Shown piece by piece: positions 42,928 to 51,981 of a stretch of 64,000 bases of DNA. Numbering within the stretch: the stretch's first letter is position 1; every line of letters starts with the position of its first letter. The notes beneath the pieces were generated by a model. That model was not told the DNA's origin, searched no databases, and saw only the letters and a list, made by a program, of their open reading frames with translations. A program made the position numbers and the translations under genes. Origin of the DNA: Enterococcaceae bacterium OF42-14pH9A (lineage in GTDB: Bacteria; Bacillota; Bacilli; Lactobacillales; Enterococcaceae); NCBI GenBank assembly GCA_027692465.1, contig JAQEYU010000004.1:1-64000 (forward strand). Reading direction: 5' to 3'.

Positions 42928-43518
42928 ATGCCGAAAACACGAATCGAGGCGTTTACCGATGCGGTGATCGCCATTGTTATGACATTATTGGTTTTGGAAT
43001 TGCGGGAACCTGCCAACGACACTTGGCAGGCTTTTGAAGGAACGGGGCATCAGTTTTTTATTTATCTGATCAGCTTTGTCTCGTTGGCAGTGTATTGGAA
43101 CAATCACCACCATCTCTTCAACATCGTGAAAAAAGTCGACGGTTGGGTTTTGTGGGCCAACAACTTTTTCATTTTGATGATGAGTCTGTTTCCTTTTGCG
43201 ACAGACTGGGTGGTGGATTACCCGACTTCGCTGGCCCCGCAGCTTTTGTATGGCGGGGTGATTCTGGGGGCCGACATCGGCTATCTGTTGCTGGGATTTA
43301 CGTTGGTACGCTGCAATGGCAATAATTCGGCGGTGGGGCGTTTGTTCCAGAACTATCGTAAAATGAAAGCTACACTGTTTTTGAATGTTCTGGCACTCGT
43401 CTGCGGCTGGCTGATTCATCCGGTAGCTGTGCTGATCGTCAATGGTTTGATGCTGTTGATGTGGTTCATCCCGGAAAAACAGATTGAGCAGTTCATCCAT
43501 CGCGGCGAGCATGAATAG
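42928..43518 (+). CDS. TMEM175/DUF1211-family potassium channel-like protein
   Basis: A 196-residue membrane protein with about six helices, opening with the family pore helix IEAFTDAVIAIVMTLLVLEL. The hallmark FSDG/FSD motif appears here as FTD. Bacterial TMEM175 proteins are tetrameric K+-permeable channels. A second conserved stretch is YWNNHHHLF. GGAAGGAAAG precedes the ATG; the next gene follows by 15 bases. Confidence 0.87.
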   Translation: MPKTRIEAFTDAVIAIVMTLLVLELREPANDTWQAFEGTGHQFFIYLISFVSLAVYWNNHHHLFNIVKKVDGWVLWANNFFILMMSLFPFATDWVVDYPTSLAPQLLYGGVILGADIGYLLLGFTLVRCNGNNSAVGRLFQNYRKMKATLFLNVLALVCGWLIHPVAVLIVNGLMLLMWFIPEKQIEQFIHRGEHE

Positions 43519-43533
43519 AAACGGAGCTGAGGG

Positions 43534-43857
43534 ATGTTTGAACAGCAATTTGCTGCATTGAAGCTGACGGTGGTGGAACTGCCGACAGAAGTTGAAGCGG
43601 ATGTGCCGATCTATCGGGGCTTTATCCGGGAACTACCATTTTTGGCGGCGGAGGCTCATTCCGTCCAAGCATTGTATCGGCGCTTGTTGGAAGTCTATCA
43701 GGAGTATGCTGAAGAGCAATTGGCAGCGCAGGCCGAAGCAGAAGAGGAAGCCGAGACCATGACCTCGGCGCTGTTGTCTTATGAAGAATTGCTGAAGTAC
43801 TACGACGGAGAGAGTTTTGACGGCTTTGAGCATAATGAGGAGGACAAGCCGGTTTGA
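43534..43857 (+). CDS. HicB-like small protein
   Basis: A 107-residue protein whose middle (PIYRGFIRELPFLAAEAHSV, then QALYRRLLEVYQEYAEE) matches the HicB-like pattern of a short beta strand followed by a helix. A Glu-rich C-terminus follows. No HicA toxin gene is adjacent, so it is probably not a toxin-antitoxin module. GGAGCTGAGGG precedes the ATG. Confidence 0.6.
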   Translation: MFEQQFAALKLTVVELPTEVEADVPIYRGFIRELPFLAAEAHSVQALYRRLLEVYQEYAEEQLAAQAEAEEEAETMTSALLSYEELLKYYDGESFDGFEHNEEDKPV

Positions 43858-43901
43858 TGATAGGATCAGGAGCCGGCGCCACCTTCAAATAAGGCATAAG
43901 T

Positions 43902-43945
43902 AAAAGACCATCAGCAGCTTTTTTTCAGCTGCTGATGGTCTTTTT
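43902..43945. terminator. Bidirectional terminator
   Basis: AAAGACCATCAGCAGCT pairs with AGCTGCTGATGGTCTTT around a T-rich loop. Confidence 0.9.
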
Positions 43946-43971
43946 ATAGCGGCGCCGGTATCCGAAAAACA

Positions 43972-44021
43972 AAACCCCTGAACCAGTCGGGCTCAAGTTC
44001 ACCGACTGGTTCAGGGGTTTT
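43972..44021. terminator. Terminator fused to a solitary MITE end
   Basis: AAAACCCCTGAACCAGTCGG pairs perfectly with CCGACTGGTTCAGGGGTTTT. It is bidirectional and serves the minus-strand gene ending at 44048 from the other side. Its last bases are the first bases of the terminal repeat at 44018. Confidence 0.9.
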
Positions 44022-44032
44022 CAGACACGCCC
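44018..44032. repeat. Solitary terminal repeat of the MITE-like family
   Basis: TTTTCAGACACGCCC followed by TA is identical to the right end of 22145-22305, but no left end is found within 300 bases. Confidence 0.65.
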
Positions 44033-44047
44033 TAATCTGTTTTTTGC

Positions 44048-45664
44048 CTATTCTTCGATCAGAAGAGCTTTGATACCAAAGCCGGCTAAGATGCGAGCGG
44101 CGGTGTAGGTATTGAGGCCTTTGCGGAAGGTCAGATAGACCGGACGATCGTGAGGAATCTCGTCGATGCGGTCCCGCAGTTGGTTCAATGGAATATTGGC
44201 GGTGGCTTCGATGCTGCCGCTTGTCGGTTTATCCGGTTCCCGGACATCCAGGAAGTAAGCATTTTTCAGGTCAGCTGCCGGAATATCGGCGACAGCGATG
44301 GTTTCAGCCACTTTGGTAAACTGGTTGATCCCGACATAACCGGCAATGTTCAATACGTCACGGGAGGATGCGTATGGCGGTGAGTAAGGGAATTCCAGAT
44401 CCGGCAGATCAAAGATCGTCAAGCCGCCGGTGATGGCAACGGACAGTTCGCCGATGCGCTTATCGACCCCTTGTTCGCCGACAGCCTGACCACCCAGGAT
44501 TTTGCCGTTTGATGCGTCAAAGATCAGCTTCAGGTTCAACCGTTTGGCACCGGGATAAAAGTAAGCGTGGTCGAAGGGTGTGATGAACACCGTTTTGTAA
44601 TCGGTGATGCCGGCTGCCTGCAGCATATGCTCTGTCAGACCGGTGTAGCTGGCGGTATAATCAAAGATCTTGCCCACGCCGGTCCCGAGGTAGCCGCGGT
44701 AATGCAGCGTATCGTCGCCATTGACGATATCTGCCAGCAGATGGCCTTGACGATTGGCGGCACTGGAGAGCATGCTCGGTGTCGGCAGACCGGTGACGAT
44801 ACTGGTGGTCTCGATCACATCACCGATCGCATAAATATCCGGCAAATTGGTCTGCAGTTGATCGTTTACCGGAATCTGACCGTTTTCGTTGAGTTTGATC
44901 CCGGCAGCCTTGGCAACTTCATTGTTTGGGGTAACGCCGGTAGCAAATAAAATCATATCAGTGGGCAATGTGGAGCCGTCTGACAGCTGCAGCAGGCGGC
45001 CGTTTTCAGAAATCTCGGTAACTGTTGTGCTGAGATGAACGGTGACCCCTTTGGCCAACAAATGGTCGTAAATCAAATCGGCAATCTCAGTGTCATAAGG
45101 GAAAGCAACCTGAGGCAATTGTTCGATCAAAGTAACTGCCAAACCGCGTTCCTTCATGTTCTCCGCCATTTCCAAACCGGCGACACCGGCCCCCAGAATG
45201 GTGACAGTCTTGGGATCGTGGCTGTTCAAATAAGCCATGATGGCATCGGCATTGGTTACATTTCGCAAAACAAAGCCGTTAGCTGCTGTTTCGGCACCGG
45301 GAATATCCGGTAATGTAGGGCGAGCACCGGTTGCCAAGATCAGCTTGTCATAATTTTCGGTCCGAAGGGTTTCGTCATTCAGGTTTTTGACGGTAACTGT
45401 TTTGGCATCCGGATCGATGGCAGTGACTTCATGACGGGTAAAGACATCGATGTTGTTCTTTTCTTTTAACTGTTCCGGAGTCCGTTCGATCAGGCTGGAC
45501 CGATCGGTGATCACGCCACCCAGATAGTAGGGCAGGGCACAGCTGGCATAGGAAATATCCGCGCCTCTTTCAAACAAAATGATTTCGTGGCTTTCGTTCA
45601 ACCGGCGCAACCGTGTGGCAAAGGACGGTCCTCCGGCAACGCCGCCGATAACGATGATTTTCAT
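44048..45664 (-). CDS. CoA-disulfide reductase-like flavoprotein with rhodanese domain
   Basis: A 538-residue FAD/NAD(P)H oxidoreductase. FAD-binding is GGVAGGPSFATRLRRL at the N-terminus, the single redox Cys is in SYASCALPYYLGG (about residue 43), and NAD-binding is ILGAGVAGLEMAENM. Further motifs are YAIGDVIE and a C-terminal rhodanese-like domain (about 460-538). In that domain the usual active Cys loop is replaced (YLTFRKGLNTYTAARIL), so sulphur transfer is doubtful. GAGGAGCT supports the start at 45664 rather than an in-frame ATG at 45730. The likely role is CoA-disulphide or persulphide reduction. Confidence 0.87.
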   Translation of the reverse strand: MKIIVIGGVAGGPSFATRLRRLNESHEIILFERGADISYASCALPYYLGGVITDRSSLIERTPEQLKEKNNIDVFTRHEVTAIDPDAKTVTVKNLNDETLRTENYDKLILATGARPTLPDIPGAETAANGFVLRNVTNADAIMAYLNSHDPKTVTILGAGVAGLEMAENMKERGLAVTLIEQLPQVAFPYDTEIADLIYDHLLAKGVTVHLSTTVTEISENGRLLQLSDGSTLPTDMILFATGVTPNNEVAKAAGIKLNENGQIPVNDQLQTNLPDIYAIGDVIETTSIVTGLPTPSMLSSAANRQGHLLADIVNGDDTLHYRGYLGTGVGKIFDYTASYTGLTEHMLQAAGITDYKTVFITPFDHAYFYPGAKRLNLKLIFDASNGKILGGQAVGEQGVDKRIGELSVAITGGLTIFDLPDLEFPYSPPYASSRDVLNIAGYVGINQFTKVAETIAVADIPAADLKNAYFLDVREPDKPTSGSIEATANIPLNQLRDRIDEIPHDRPVYLTFRKGLNTYTAARILAGFGIKALLIEE

Positions 45665-45824
45665 AACAGACAGCTCCTCTTGTATTGAGTCTATGGATCT
45701 TTCAACTTGGATTTTCAACGAGAAACACAAGTTATTTTGCTGCCTCGATAGTAACGCGAAGTCGGGAAGGTGGCAAAGAAAACGTCTCGTATGAAAGCGG
45801 CAGAAATGCTCCTAAAACACAGAC

Positions 45825-45990
45825 CTGTACCAGCTGACCGCAGGGAGGGGGGCTTCATCCTCCTTTGATGTGCATTACAATGTTGTCGTGCGTTTCCTCT
45901 TTCGCCTGCTGAAACTTTTCGGCACTCGGCCGCTTGCTTTAATTCCAATCTGGATGAAATACTGGGACAGCTGCTTTGAGAAAGCTACTT
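45825..45990. repeat. Mixed dispersed repeats
   Basis: 45827-45900 (CTGTACCAGCTGACCGCAGG and onward to GTGCATTACAATGTTG) aligns with the distal part of the 70-bp family at 36727-36790. 45910-45990 (GCTGAAACTTTTCGGCACTC, and CAGCTGCTTT) resembles 9122-9220. No gene lies between 45665 and 46057. Confidence 0.6.
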
Positions 45991-45996
45991 TTTAAT

Positions 45997-46034
45997 TGAG
46001 AAGCATTCTCATTAGTGCCGAGGTCTGTTATACT
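45997..46034 (+). promoter_or_regulatory. Promoter with TGAGAAGCATTCTCA operator
   Basis: The palindrome 45997-46011 has its right half TTCTCA at the -35 position, exactly 17 bases before an extended -10 (TGTTATACT, 46026-46034). The identical palindrome precedes the DUF1858/DUF438 genes, and the same geometry occurs at 2355-2392. Confidence 0.7.
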
Positions 46035-46057
46035 GGAAGAAATGCGAGGTGACGATG

Positions 46058-46432
46058 ATGAAAACACTTACCGGGCCGGTGATTGCGGAAGAGATGAAGC
46101 TGATTACAGCCATGATCACGCTGTATTATCACAAGCATCCCGAAAAAACACAGATCAGTCGTGAGAAAATGAATGCTTATGCTTTGAAACGGCTGATGCG
46201 CTGTCGCTTCGGTGAAGCAAAACCTACTTGCAAAAACTGTCCGATTCACTGTTATCGACCGGACTATCGGGAACAGATGCGGCAGATCATGATTTATTCC
46301 GGGCCCCGCATGCTGTGGCACCATCCGCTCCTTTGTCTGAAGCACCTGATAAGAGGGCGCAAGCCGGTGCCGGAAGCCAAAGCTGCTGTTTTAAAACCAG
46401 TACATGCAATCAAGGAGGACGTAGTGATTTGA
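46058..46432 (+). CDS. ygbA: YgbA-like protein (nitrous oxide-stimulated promoter family)
   Basis: A 124-residue protein matching the YgbA family. It starts MKTLTGPVIAEEMKLITAMI and has the Cys cluster CKNCPIHCY (about residue 62), IMIYSGPRMLWHHPLL, and a basic tail. In enterobacteria ygbA is induced by nitric oxide. The Cys cluster could hold a metal. GAGGTG lies nine bases before the ATG chosen; starts at 46049 and 46055 are possible. First gene of a four-gene operon. Confidence 0.85.
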   Translation: MKTLTGPVIAEEMKLITAMITLYYHKHPEKTQISREKMNAYALKRLMRCRFGEAKPTCKNCPIHCYRPDYREQMRQIMIYSGPRMLWHHPLLCLKHLIRGRKPVPEAKAAVLKPVHAIKEDVVI

Positions 46433-46827
46433 AGATATTGTTTATTATTTTAGGCGCGCTCACACTGGCACTGGGGACACTGGGGATTTTTCTGCCCTTC
46501 TTGCCGACGACGGTTTTTTATCTGCTGACGGGCTTTTTCTGGCTCCGCAGCTCGGAAAAACTGCATCAGCGCTTCGTAAATTCAGCGACATACCGACAAT
46601 ATGTGGAGGAGCCGCTGGTGAAGAAAAAAATCACCAATAAAGGCATGGTGCGGATGTTTGCAATGATGGCGATTGTCTTTGCACTGCCGGGGATTCTGGT
46701 GGACAACACGCCGATGCGGATCTGTCTGGTGATCGTTTACGCCCTCCACGTGATCGGATTGACCTGGTATCTGCGGGGACGAAAAGTCAAAGATACCGTG
46801 GAGAAAGTAGGCGGAATCCAAGAATGA
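46429..46827 (+). CDS. DUF454 (YbaN) membrane protein
   Basis: A 132-residue membrane protein with three to four helices. It opens with the DUF454 pattern LGTLGIFLPFLPTTVFYLLT and FFWLRSSEKLHQRF. It starts with TTG at 46429 overlapping the upstream stop (TTGA), with AAGGAGG eight bases before. It overlaps the next gene by ATGA. Function unknown; homologues often sit beside heme or respiratory genes. Confidence 0.85.
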   Translation: MKILFIILGALTLALGTLGIFLPFLPTTVFYLLTGFFWLRSSEKLHQRFVNSATYRQYVEEPLVKKKITNKGMVRMFAMMAIVFALPGILVDNTPMRICLVIVYALHVIGLTWYLRGRKVKDTVEKVGGIQE

Positions 46828-48596
46828 TCGATAAACGTCTATTTGAATTTACCGACAAAAAGCCGCTGATTTTGTTAGTGGCTTTCCGTTTGGGGCAGTT
46901 GTGTCTGTCGATTGGCATGTGGCTGCTGTTTGCCTGGGGTGTCTCAGGCCTGCTGGCAGGTGATCTGTCACAACAAGGGCCGTGGCTCGTCGCCGGCGGC
47001 ATTTTCGCCGGAGTGGCGGGCAAGGCGGCGCTGCATTATTTGATGGAGCAGCAGCTGTTTGACTCTGCGGCCCGTTTACGCCTGACGCTGCGGCAGCAGG
47101 TGATGGAAAAAGCCTTTCGTCTGGGCGACAGCGAAGGGCAGCTGGCGCCGTCTGTTTTGTCGCAGTTGGCCGTGGACGGCATTGAACAGGTGGAGATCTA
47201 TTATGCCCGTTTTCTGCCGCAGCTGTTTTACTGTCTGCTGGCATCGCTGGTGATCTTTCTTACCCTGCTGCAGTTTGCCTGGCAACCGGCTGTGCTGCTC
47301 TTGGCGGGGATTCCTTTGATCCCGATTGTCATCATGGCGGTCATGAAGATTGCCAAAAAGATCCTCAGCAAATACTGGGGCGACTACACCAATCTCGGGA
47401 CCCGCTTTTATGAAAATCTCCAGGGCTTTCGCGTGTTGAAGGCCTTCGACTATGACGGGATCAAAGAAAAAGAGATGGTAACAGAAGCAGAAGGGTTCCG
47501 CAAGATCACCATGAGTCTGTTGTCGATGCAGCTGAATTCCATTACGATCATGGATCTGATCAGCTACGGCGGTGCCGGTCTGGGGATTGGGTTTGCCCTT
47601 AAGGCTTACGGGGCGGCTCAGACAGATCTGATGGGACTTTTGGTCTTTCTGTTTTTGAGTGCTGAGGTTTTTATTCCGATGCGGCAGCTGGGTTCGCTTT
47701 TTCATGTAGCGATGAATGGAATCAGCGCAGTCAGCCGCCTCTTCGAATACTTGGAACTGCCGGAACAGATTTACGGGAGTGAATCATTGGCAGAGCCGTT
47801 GGCGGAGATTCGCGTCGAGCAGCTGCAGTTTTCCTATGATGGGCAGCAGCAGGCGTTGTCCGGTATTGATCTGACATTGAAAAAAGGCAGCTTCACAGCC
47901 TTTGTCGGCAGCTCCGGCAGCGGTAAAAGTACGCTGGGCCGGCTTTTGGCGGGTCGTTTCGGAACTTGGCGGGGGAACCTGCTGTGGAACGGCCGACCGC
48001 TGGGAGACTTCACCAGAGAAACCTTGCGGGAAAAAGCGGTCATCATCGACGGTCATGCGTATTTGTACCCGACGACGATTCGGGAGAACCTGCTCTTGGG
48101 ACTGCCGGAAGCACTTCGCACCGCAGCACCTTCAGCTCAGGCGGCGCAGATCGATCTGGAAGCTCGTTTGTGGCGGGCACTGGAGCAGGTATCGCTGGCG
48201 GCTGAGGTCAAAGGACTGCCGCAGCAGTTGGATACCCCGTTGACGGAAAATGGCGGCAATCTTTCCGGCGGTCAGCGTCAGCGGCTGCTGGTGGCGCAAG
48301 GCCTGTTGCGGGAGGCGGACTTTTATCTTTTTGACGAGATTACTTCCGGAGTAGATGCGGTCAGTGAGGAGCAGCTGCTGACGACGATTAGGCAGCTGGC
48401 CAAAGACAAGCTGGTGCTCTTTATTTCGCACCGGCTGTACAATGTTTTGGCAGCTGACCAGGTCTATGTGTTGAGCAAAGGCAGCCTGCAGGAACAAGGA
48501 TCACCGGCTGAGCTGCAGGCTTCAGAGGGCTTCTTCAAGGATTATTTTGCAAAAGAACAGGCAGTATTGGGAGGTGCAGTCGGTCATGAAAAATGA
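46824..48596 (+). CDS. cydD: CydD-like ABC exporter subunit
   Basis: A 590-residue ABC half transporter: six helices to about residue 310 and an ATPase domain with FVGSSGSGKSTLGRLLAGRF, LSGGQRQRLLVAQGLL, FYLFDEITSGVDA and FISHRLYNV. Overall features fit CydD of the thiol/heme exporter CydDC. No cydAB genes are present here, so a heme, cysteine or glutathione export role is inferred from family and from the YgbA context. Confidence 0.78.
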   Translation: MIDKRLFEFTDKKPLILLVAFRLGQLCLSIGMWLLFAWGVSGLLAGDLSQQGPWLVAGGIFAGVAGKAALHYLMEQQLFDSAARLRLTLRQQVMEKAFRLGDSEGQLAPSVLSQLAVDGIEQVEIYYARFLPQLFYCLLASLVIFLTLLQFAWQPAVLLLAGIPLIPIVIMAVMKIAKKILSKYWGDYTNLGTRFYENLQGFRVLKAFDYDGIKEKEMVTEAEGFRKITMSLLSMQLNSITIMDLISYGGAGLGIGFALKAYGAAQTDLMGLLVFLFLSAEVFIPMRQLGSLFHVAMNGISAVSRLFEYLELPEQIYGSESLAEPLAEIRVEQLQFSYDGQQQALSGIDLTLKKGSFTAFVGSSGSGKSTLGRLLAGRFGTWRGNLLWNGRPLGDFTRETLREKAVIIDGHAYLYPTTIRENLLLGLPEALRTAAPSAQAAQIDLEARLWRALEQVSLAAEVKGLPQQLDTPLTENGGNLSGGQRQRLLVAQGLLREADFYLFDEITSGVDAVSEEQLLTTIRQLAKDKLVLFISHRLYNVLAADQVYVLSKGSLQEQGSPAELQASEGFFKDYFAKEQAVLGGAVGHEK

Positions 48597-50241
48597 AGGC
48601 AAACTCTTGGGCTGGCTGCTGCATTTTGTCGCTCCTTTGAAAGGGCGCATGCTGCTGGCAGTCTTGCTGGGAATCATCAGCAATTTGTCGGTGGTGGCCA
48701 TTCCTGTAATCGGCTTTTATCAAGGCTGGCAGTTGTTCAACGGGCGGGCAGTCGGGGTGGCTGCTACGATTTGGCTGCTGTTGGCTTTGGGGATCCTGCG
48801 AGGAATCACCCGTTACGGGGAGCAGTATTGTAATCACGATATCGCTTTTCGTTTATTGGCCTTATTGCGTCAGCAGATTTTCCGACAGCTGCGCAAATTG
48901 GGTCCGGCGCGACTGGTCAGTGTCAAAAGCGGCGACTTTATTACAACCGTGACTTCGGATGTGGAAGCACTGGAAGTCTTTTTCGCCCATACGGTCTCAC
49001 CCTTCTTTATTTTTATTGGAACAACGCTGGTCACGGTCGGTTTTCTGGGCAGTCATGCCTGGCAGCTGGCACTGATCCTTTTGACGGCGTTGTGTCTGGT
49101 GGGCTTGGTGATCCCGCTGGCCGGGTATCACCGATATCAGGCGGTAGCCGAGCAGCAGCACAGTTCTTTCACCGACTTGAATCAGCAAGTGACCGAAAGC
49201 ATTCAGAGTCTGGCGACAATCCAGCAATATGACTTGGGACGGGAACGGTTGGCCCGCCTGTCAGAAGAGGGACAAAAACTCAACGTAGCCCATCGTAAAA
49301 AGCTGCGGCAGGGGACTCAGCTGGCAGTAGCCGGAGAAGCTGTGATGATGAGTTGTGCTGTCTTGATGATCCTGATTGGGTTGGCAGCAGCTCTGCCGGC
49401 ACAGGTCATCGGACTGGGGGTTGTTTTGTCCCTCAGCAGTTTTGGTCCGGCGTTTGCCATGAACGGCTTGGGAGCAGCCCTGCTGACGACCTTTGCCAGT
49501 GGGCGGCGAATCTATGACCTCTTTCAGGAAGAGCCGCAAGTCGTTTTTCCGCAAGAAGAGGAGCTGTCAGAAGAAAGCCGTTTCACAGAGGCTGCTCTCC
49601 AACAGCTGACATTCCGTTATCCGGATGGGGAAAAGCCGGTCTTGGCCGCGGTGGATCTGAGTCTGCGCCCCGGCCAGACAGTCGGCATCAGCGGGCCTTC
49701 CGGTATCGGCAAGAGTACGCTGATCAAGCTGCTGATGCGTTATTGGGATCCCGAGAGCGGCAATATCCTGTTGAATCAGCGCTCTTTACGGCGGTTCACG
49801 GAGAGCCGGCTTCACCGGACGGAAGGCTTTTTCGAGCAGACGACCTTTTTATTTGAAGATACTGTCGCCAACAATATCCGGCTGGGAAAAGCGGCAGCTA
49901 CTATGGAGGAGATCCGGCAGGCAGCAGAAAAAGCCGCCATCCATGATTGGATCACGGGATTGCCGCAAGGGTATGAAACTCCTATCGGCGGCTTGGCTCG
50001 CAGTTTGTCTGACGGCGAGCGACAGCGGATCGGTTTGGCACGGCTGTTTTTACAGGATGCGCCGCTGTTGCTGCTGGATGAACCCACCAGTAACCTTGAT
50101 TATCTGAATGAGCTGGCGATCTTGGAGACAATCCGCGATTTTCAGGACAAGGCGATTCTGCTGGTTTCCCATCGCGACACGACCCTTTCTTCCGCAGATG
50201 CTGTTTATACCTTGGAAGACAGCCATTTGCGCCTCCGATAA
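48586..50241 (+). CDS. cydC: CydC-like ABC exporter subunit
   Basis: A 551-residue partner of the preceding gene. The transmembrane part runs to about residue 320 and the ATPase domain has ISGPSGIGKSTLIKLLMRYW, LSDGERQRIGLARLFL, LLLLDEPTSNLDYL and LVSHRDTTL. The signature LSDGE is a mild variant. The start at 48586 has GGGAGGTG upstream and lies 11 bases inside cydD, giving tight coupling. Confidence 0.78.
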   Translation: MKNEGKLLGWLLHFVAPLKGRMLLAVLLGIISNLSVVAIPVIGFYQGWQLFNGRAVGVAATIWLLLALGILRGITRYGEQYCNHDIAFRLLALLRQQIFRQLRKLGPARLVSVKSGDFITTVTSDVEALEVFFAHTVSPFFIFIGTTLVTVGFLGSHAWQLALILLTALCLVGLVIPLAGYHRYQAVAEQQHSSFTDLNQQVTESIQSLATIQQYDLGRERLARLSEEGQKLNVAHRKKLRQGTQLAVAGEAVMMSCAVLMILIGLAAALPAQVIGLGVVLSLSSFGPAFAMNGLGAALLTTFASGRRIYDLFQEEPQVVFPQEEELSEESRFTEAALQQLTFRYPDGEKPVLAAVDLSLRPGQTVGISGPSGIGKSTLIKLLMRYWDPESGNILLNQRSLRRFTESRLHRTEGFFEQTTFLFEDTVANNIRLGKAAATMEEIRQAAEKAAIHDWITGLPQGYETPIGGLARSLSDGERQRIGLARLFLQDAPLLLLDEPTSNLDYLNELAILETIRDFQDKAILLVSHRDTTLSSADAVYTLEDSHLRLR

Positions 50242-50401
50242 TCCCAAACGACATCCTTTGAAAATCCGCCGTTTCTGACAAGCTCGCCACGAGCTGTCAG
50301 GCCGGCAGGTGTTTCAGGGGGTGTTTTTTCTTTTTTAAGCCGGTTTCAAGATTCAAAAACAAAGAAAAAGTGGGCTTTTTATTGAAATGGCTGTTTTTTT
50401 A

Positions 50402-50430
50402 TTGGTCGCAGCCTGTTGAGGGAGTATACT
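50402..50430 (+). promoter_or_regulatory. Promoter of the Mga-like regulator
   Basis: TTGGTC (50402-50407), 17 bases, TATACT (50425-50430). A hairpin CTGACAAGCTC/GAGCTGTCAG (50275-50300) lies upstream, after cydC, without a strong T-tract. Confidence 0.7.
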
Positions 50431-50493
50431 TTTAAAGAGAGTATGTCTGAAAAAATGTTGTGGTTGCGACTAACCGGAAAGAGGAGGCAGCGG

Positions 50494-51981
50494 ATGTATC
50501 GACGGCAGATCCTGAATGAGTGGGACAAAAAGATTATGGAGTTTTTGTCCCTTATCAAGCAAAACGGCAATCAGATCACCAAAAAAGAGATCGCCGCACG
50601 GATGTCTTTGACTCGGCCGACACTGATCAAACTGGTGGCGGATATCCAGGCGATTTTTGAAAGAATGGACGGCTACCAGCTGTTGGCTGCCAACAACGAT
50701 TACCGACTGGCAATTGCCGCCAATCAAAGTATCCACTCGGTATTTTTGGATCTGCTGCGTTATTCCAGAAAGTACAAGATCCTACTGGAATTGTTTGAGC
50801 ATGAGAGTATCAACAGTCAGATTTTCTGTGATACCAATAACATCAGCGTTTCTACTTATTATGCGGAGCTCAAAGAACTCAATCAGCTGTTGCAAGAATT
50901 CAACCTGGTAATCCGCAATAACCAACTGCAGGGAGCCGAATTTCAGATTCGTCATTTTTTTGTTTCGCTTTTTTTCAACTGTTCCACCTTTGCCGAACTG
51001 GAGCAGCTCAGCAGCCGGTATGTCCCGCAACGTTTCATTGAGGACCTGGACCTGCTGTTCCGCATTCGCGTCAACAAACGCTTCATCCATGAGATGGGAC
51101 TTTACTTTTATGTTTTGCAGCAGCGGCACCGCAATGACTGCGGCCAAGTTCCGCTGCTCGCTGAAGCCCTTTTTGCCAATACCTATGACCGCAGCTCACA
51201 ACAGCACTTTTTGGAGGCATTGAGTCGTTCCCGGATTCTGGATAAGATGGAACGGATTTTGACGAACAGCGGCTTTGCAAAAGATTCTGTCATGCAGAAA
51301 AACGAGCAGGTGCTGCTGGTACTTTTTTTCATGAGCCATCATTTTTCTTCCTATGATTCGCTGTTGTTTTCACGGTTGCAGCATTTGGAGAGTGTGACAG
51401 GATTTTCGGCAGTTGCAATCGCCGGTTACTTCAAAAAAGCCTGCCATGCCGAAGACAGCAAGAACCGCCAGATTCTGTATAATCTGTCCAAATCAGTGTG
51501 GCGCCACCTGATATTGAAGGGTGCAATGGATATCGAGCAGGACCTGGTTTTTTATAAATACCGGCAGGATCTGCAGGTGATCAACGAATGGGACACCTTC
51601 CAACAAGTCGTTTCCGGAATGCAGCAGCAGTTTCCGGGGTTTTTCTACGGAGATGCGGCAGATGATCCGTTGATCGGTGATCTGGGACGGATGTATCTCT
51701 ATTTTCTCGGCGACCAGGAAGCTACCCACAAGATCGGGATCTATTATGTGGACAATCAGCTGCTGGCCAAGCAGATGACAGATTTTTACCGGCAGGAGCT
51801 CAATAAATATTCCAACATCAGCGCCCAACCTTGGGATGAAGCCTACCATTATGATCTGGTAGTGACCAACTATGAATCCCCGGAACTATTGGAAAACAGC
51901 GACAACATCTATTTATTGAATCTCAGCAGCCCGCTGGAAAACGTGAAGTACATTTTACAGATGCTGAAAAACAACGGGTAA
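50494..51981 (+). CDS. Mga/PRD-type transcriptional regulator
   Basis: A 495-residue Mga-like protein. An N-terminal HTH (ITKKEIAARMSLTRPTLIKL), a second Mga-type HTH (INSQIFCDTNNISVSTYYAE, about residues 110-130) and a large C-terminal part with an EIIB-like end (DLVVTNYESPELLENSDNIY) are visible. Mga-family proteins control virulence or sugar genes. The start at 50494 follows AGAGGAGG. The target genes are not obvious; it may act on distant loci. Confidence 0.8.
   Translation: MYRRQILNEWDKKIMEFLSLIKQNGNQITKKEIAARMSLTRPTLIKLVADIQAIFERMDGYQLLAANNDYRLAIAANQSIHSVFLDLLRYSRKYKILLELFEHESINSQIFCDTNNISVSTYYAELKELNQLLQEFNLVIRNNQLQGAEFQIRHFFVSLFFNCSTFAELEQLSSRYVPQRFIEDLDLLFRIRVNKRFIHEMGLYFYVLQQRHRNDCGQVPLLAEALFANTYDRSSQQHFLEALSRSRILDKMERILTNSGFAKDSVMQKNEQVLLVLFFMSHHFSSYDSLLFSRLQHLESVTGFSAVAIAGYFKKACHAEDSKNRQILYNLSKSVWRHLILKGAMDIEQDLVFYKYRQDLQVINEWDTFQQVVSGMQQQFPGFFYGDAADDPLIGDLGRMYLYFLGDQEATHKIGIYYVDNQLLAKQMTDFYRQELNKYSNISAQPWDEAYHYDLVVTNYESPELLENSDNIYLLNLSSPLENVKYILQMLKNNG

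Noticed and set aside
43534..43857. HicAB toxin-antitoxin module
   Set aside because: The protein is HicB-like, but no HicA-sized gene with the double-stranded-RNA-binding fold lies on either side.
46824..50241. Cytochrome bd operon
   Set aside because: Only CydD/CydC-like exporter genes are present; cydA and cydB are absent, so the pair may serve another export role.
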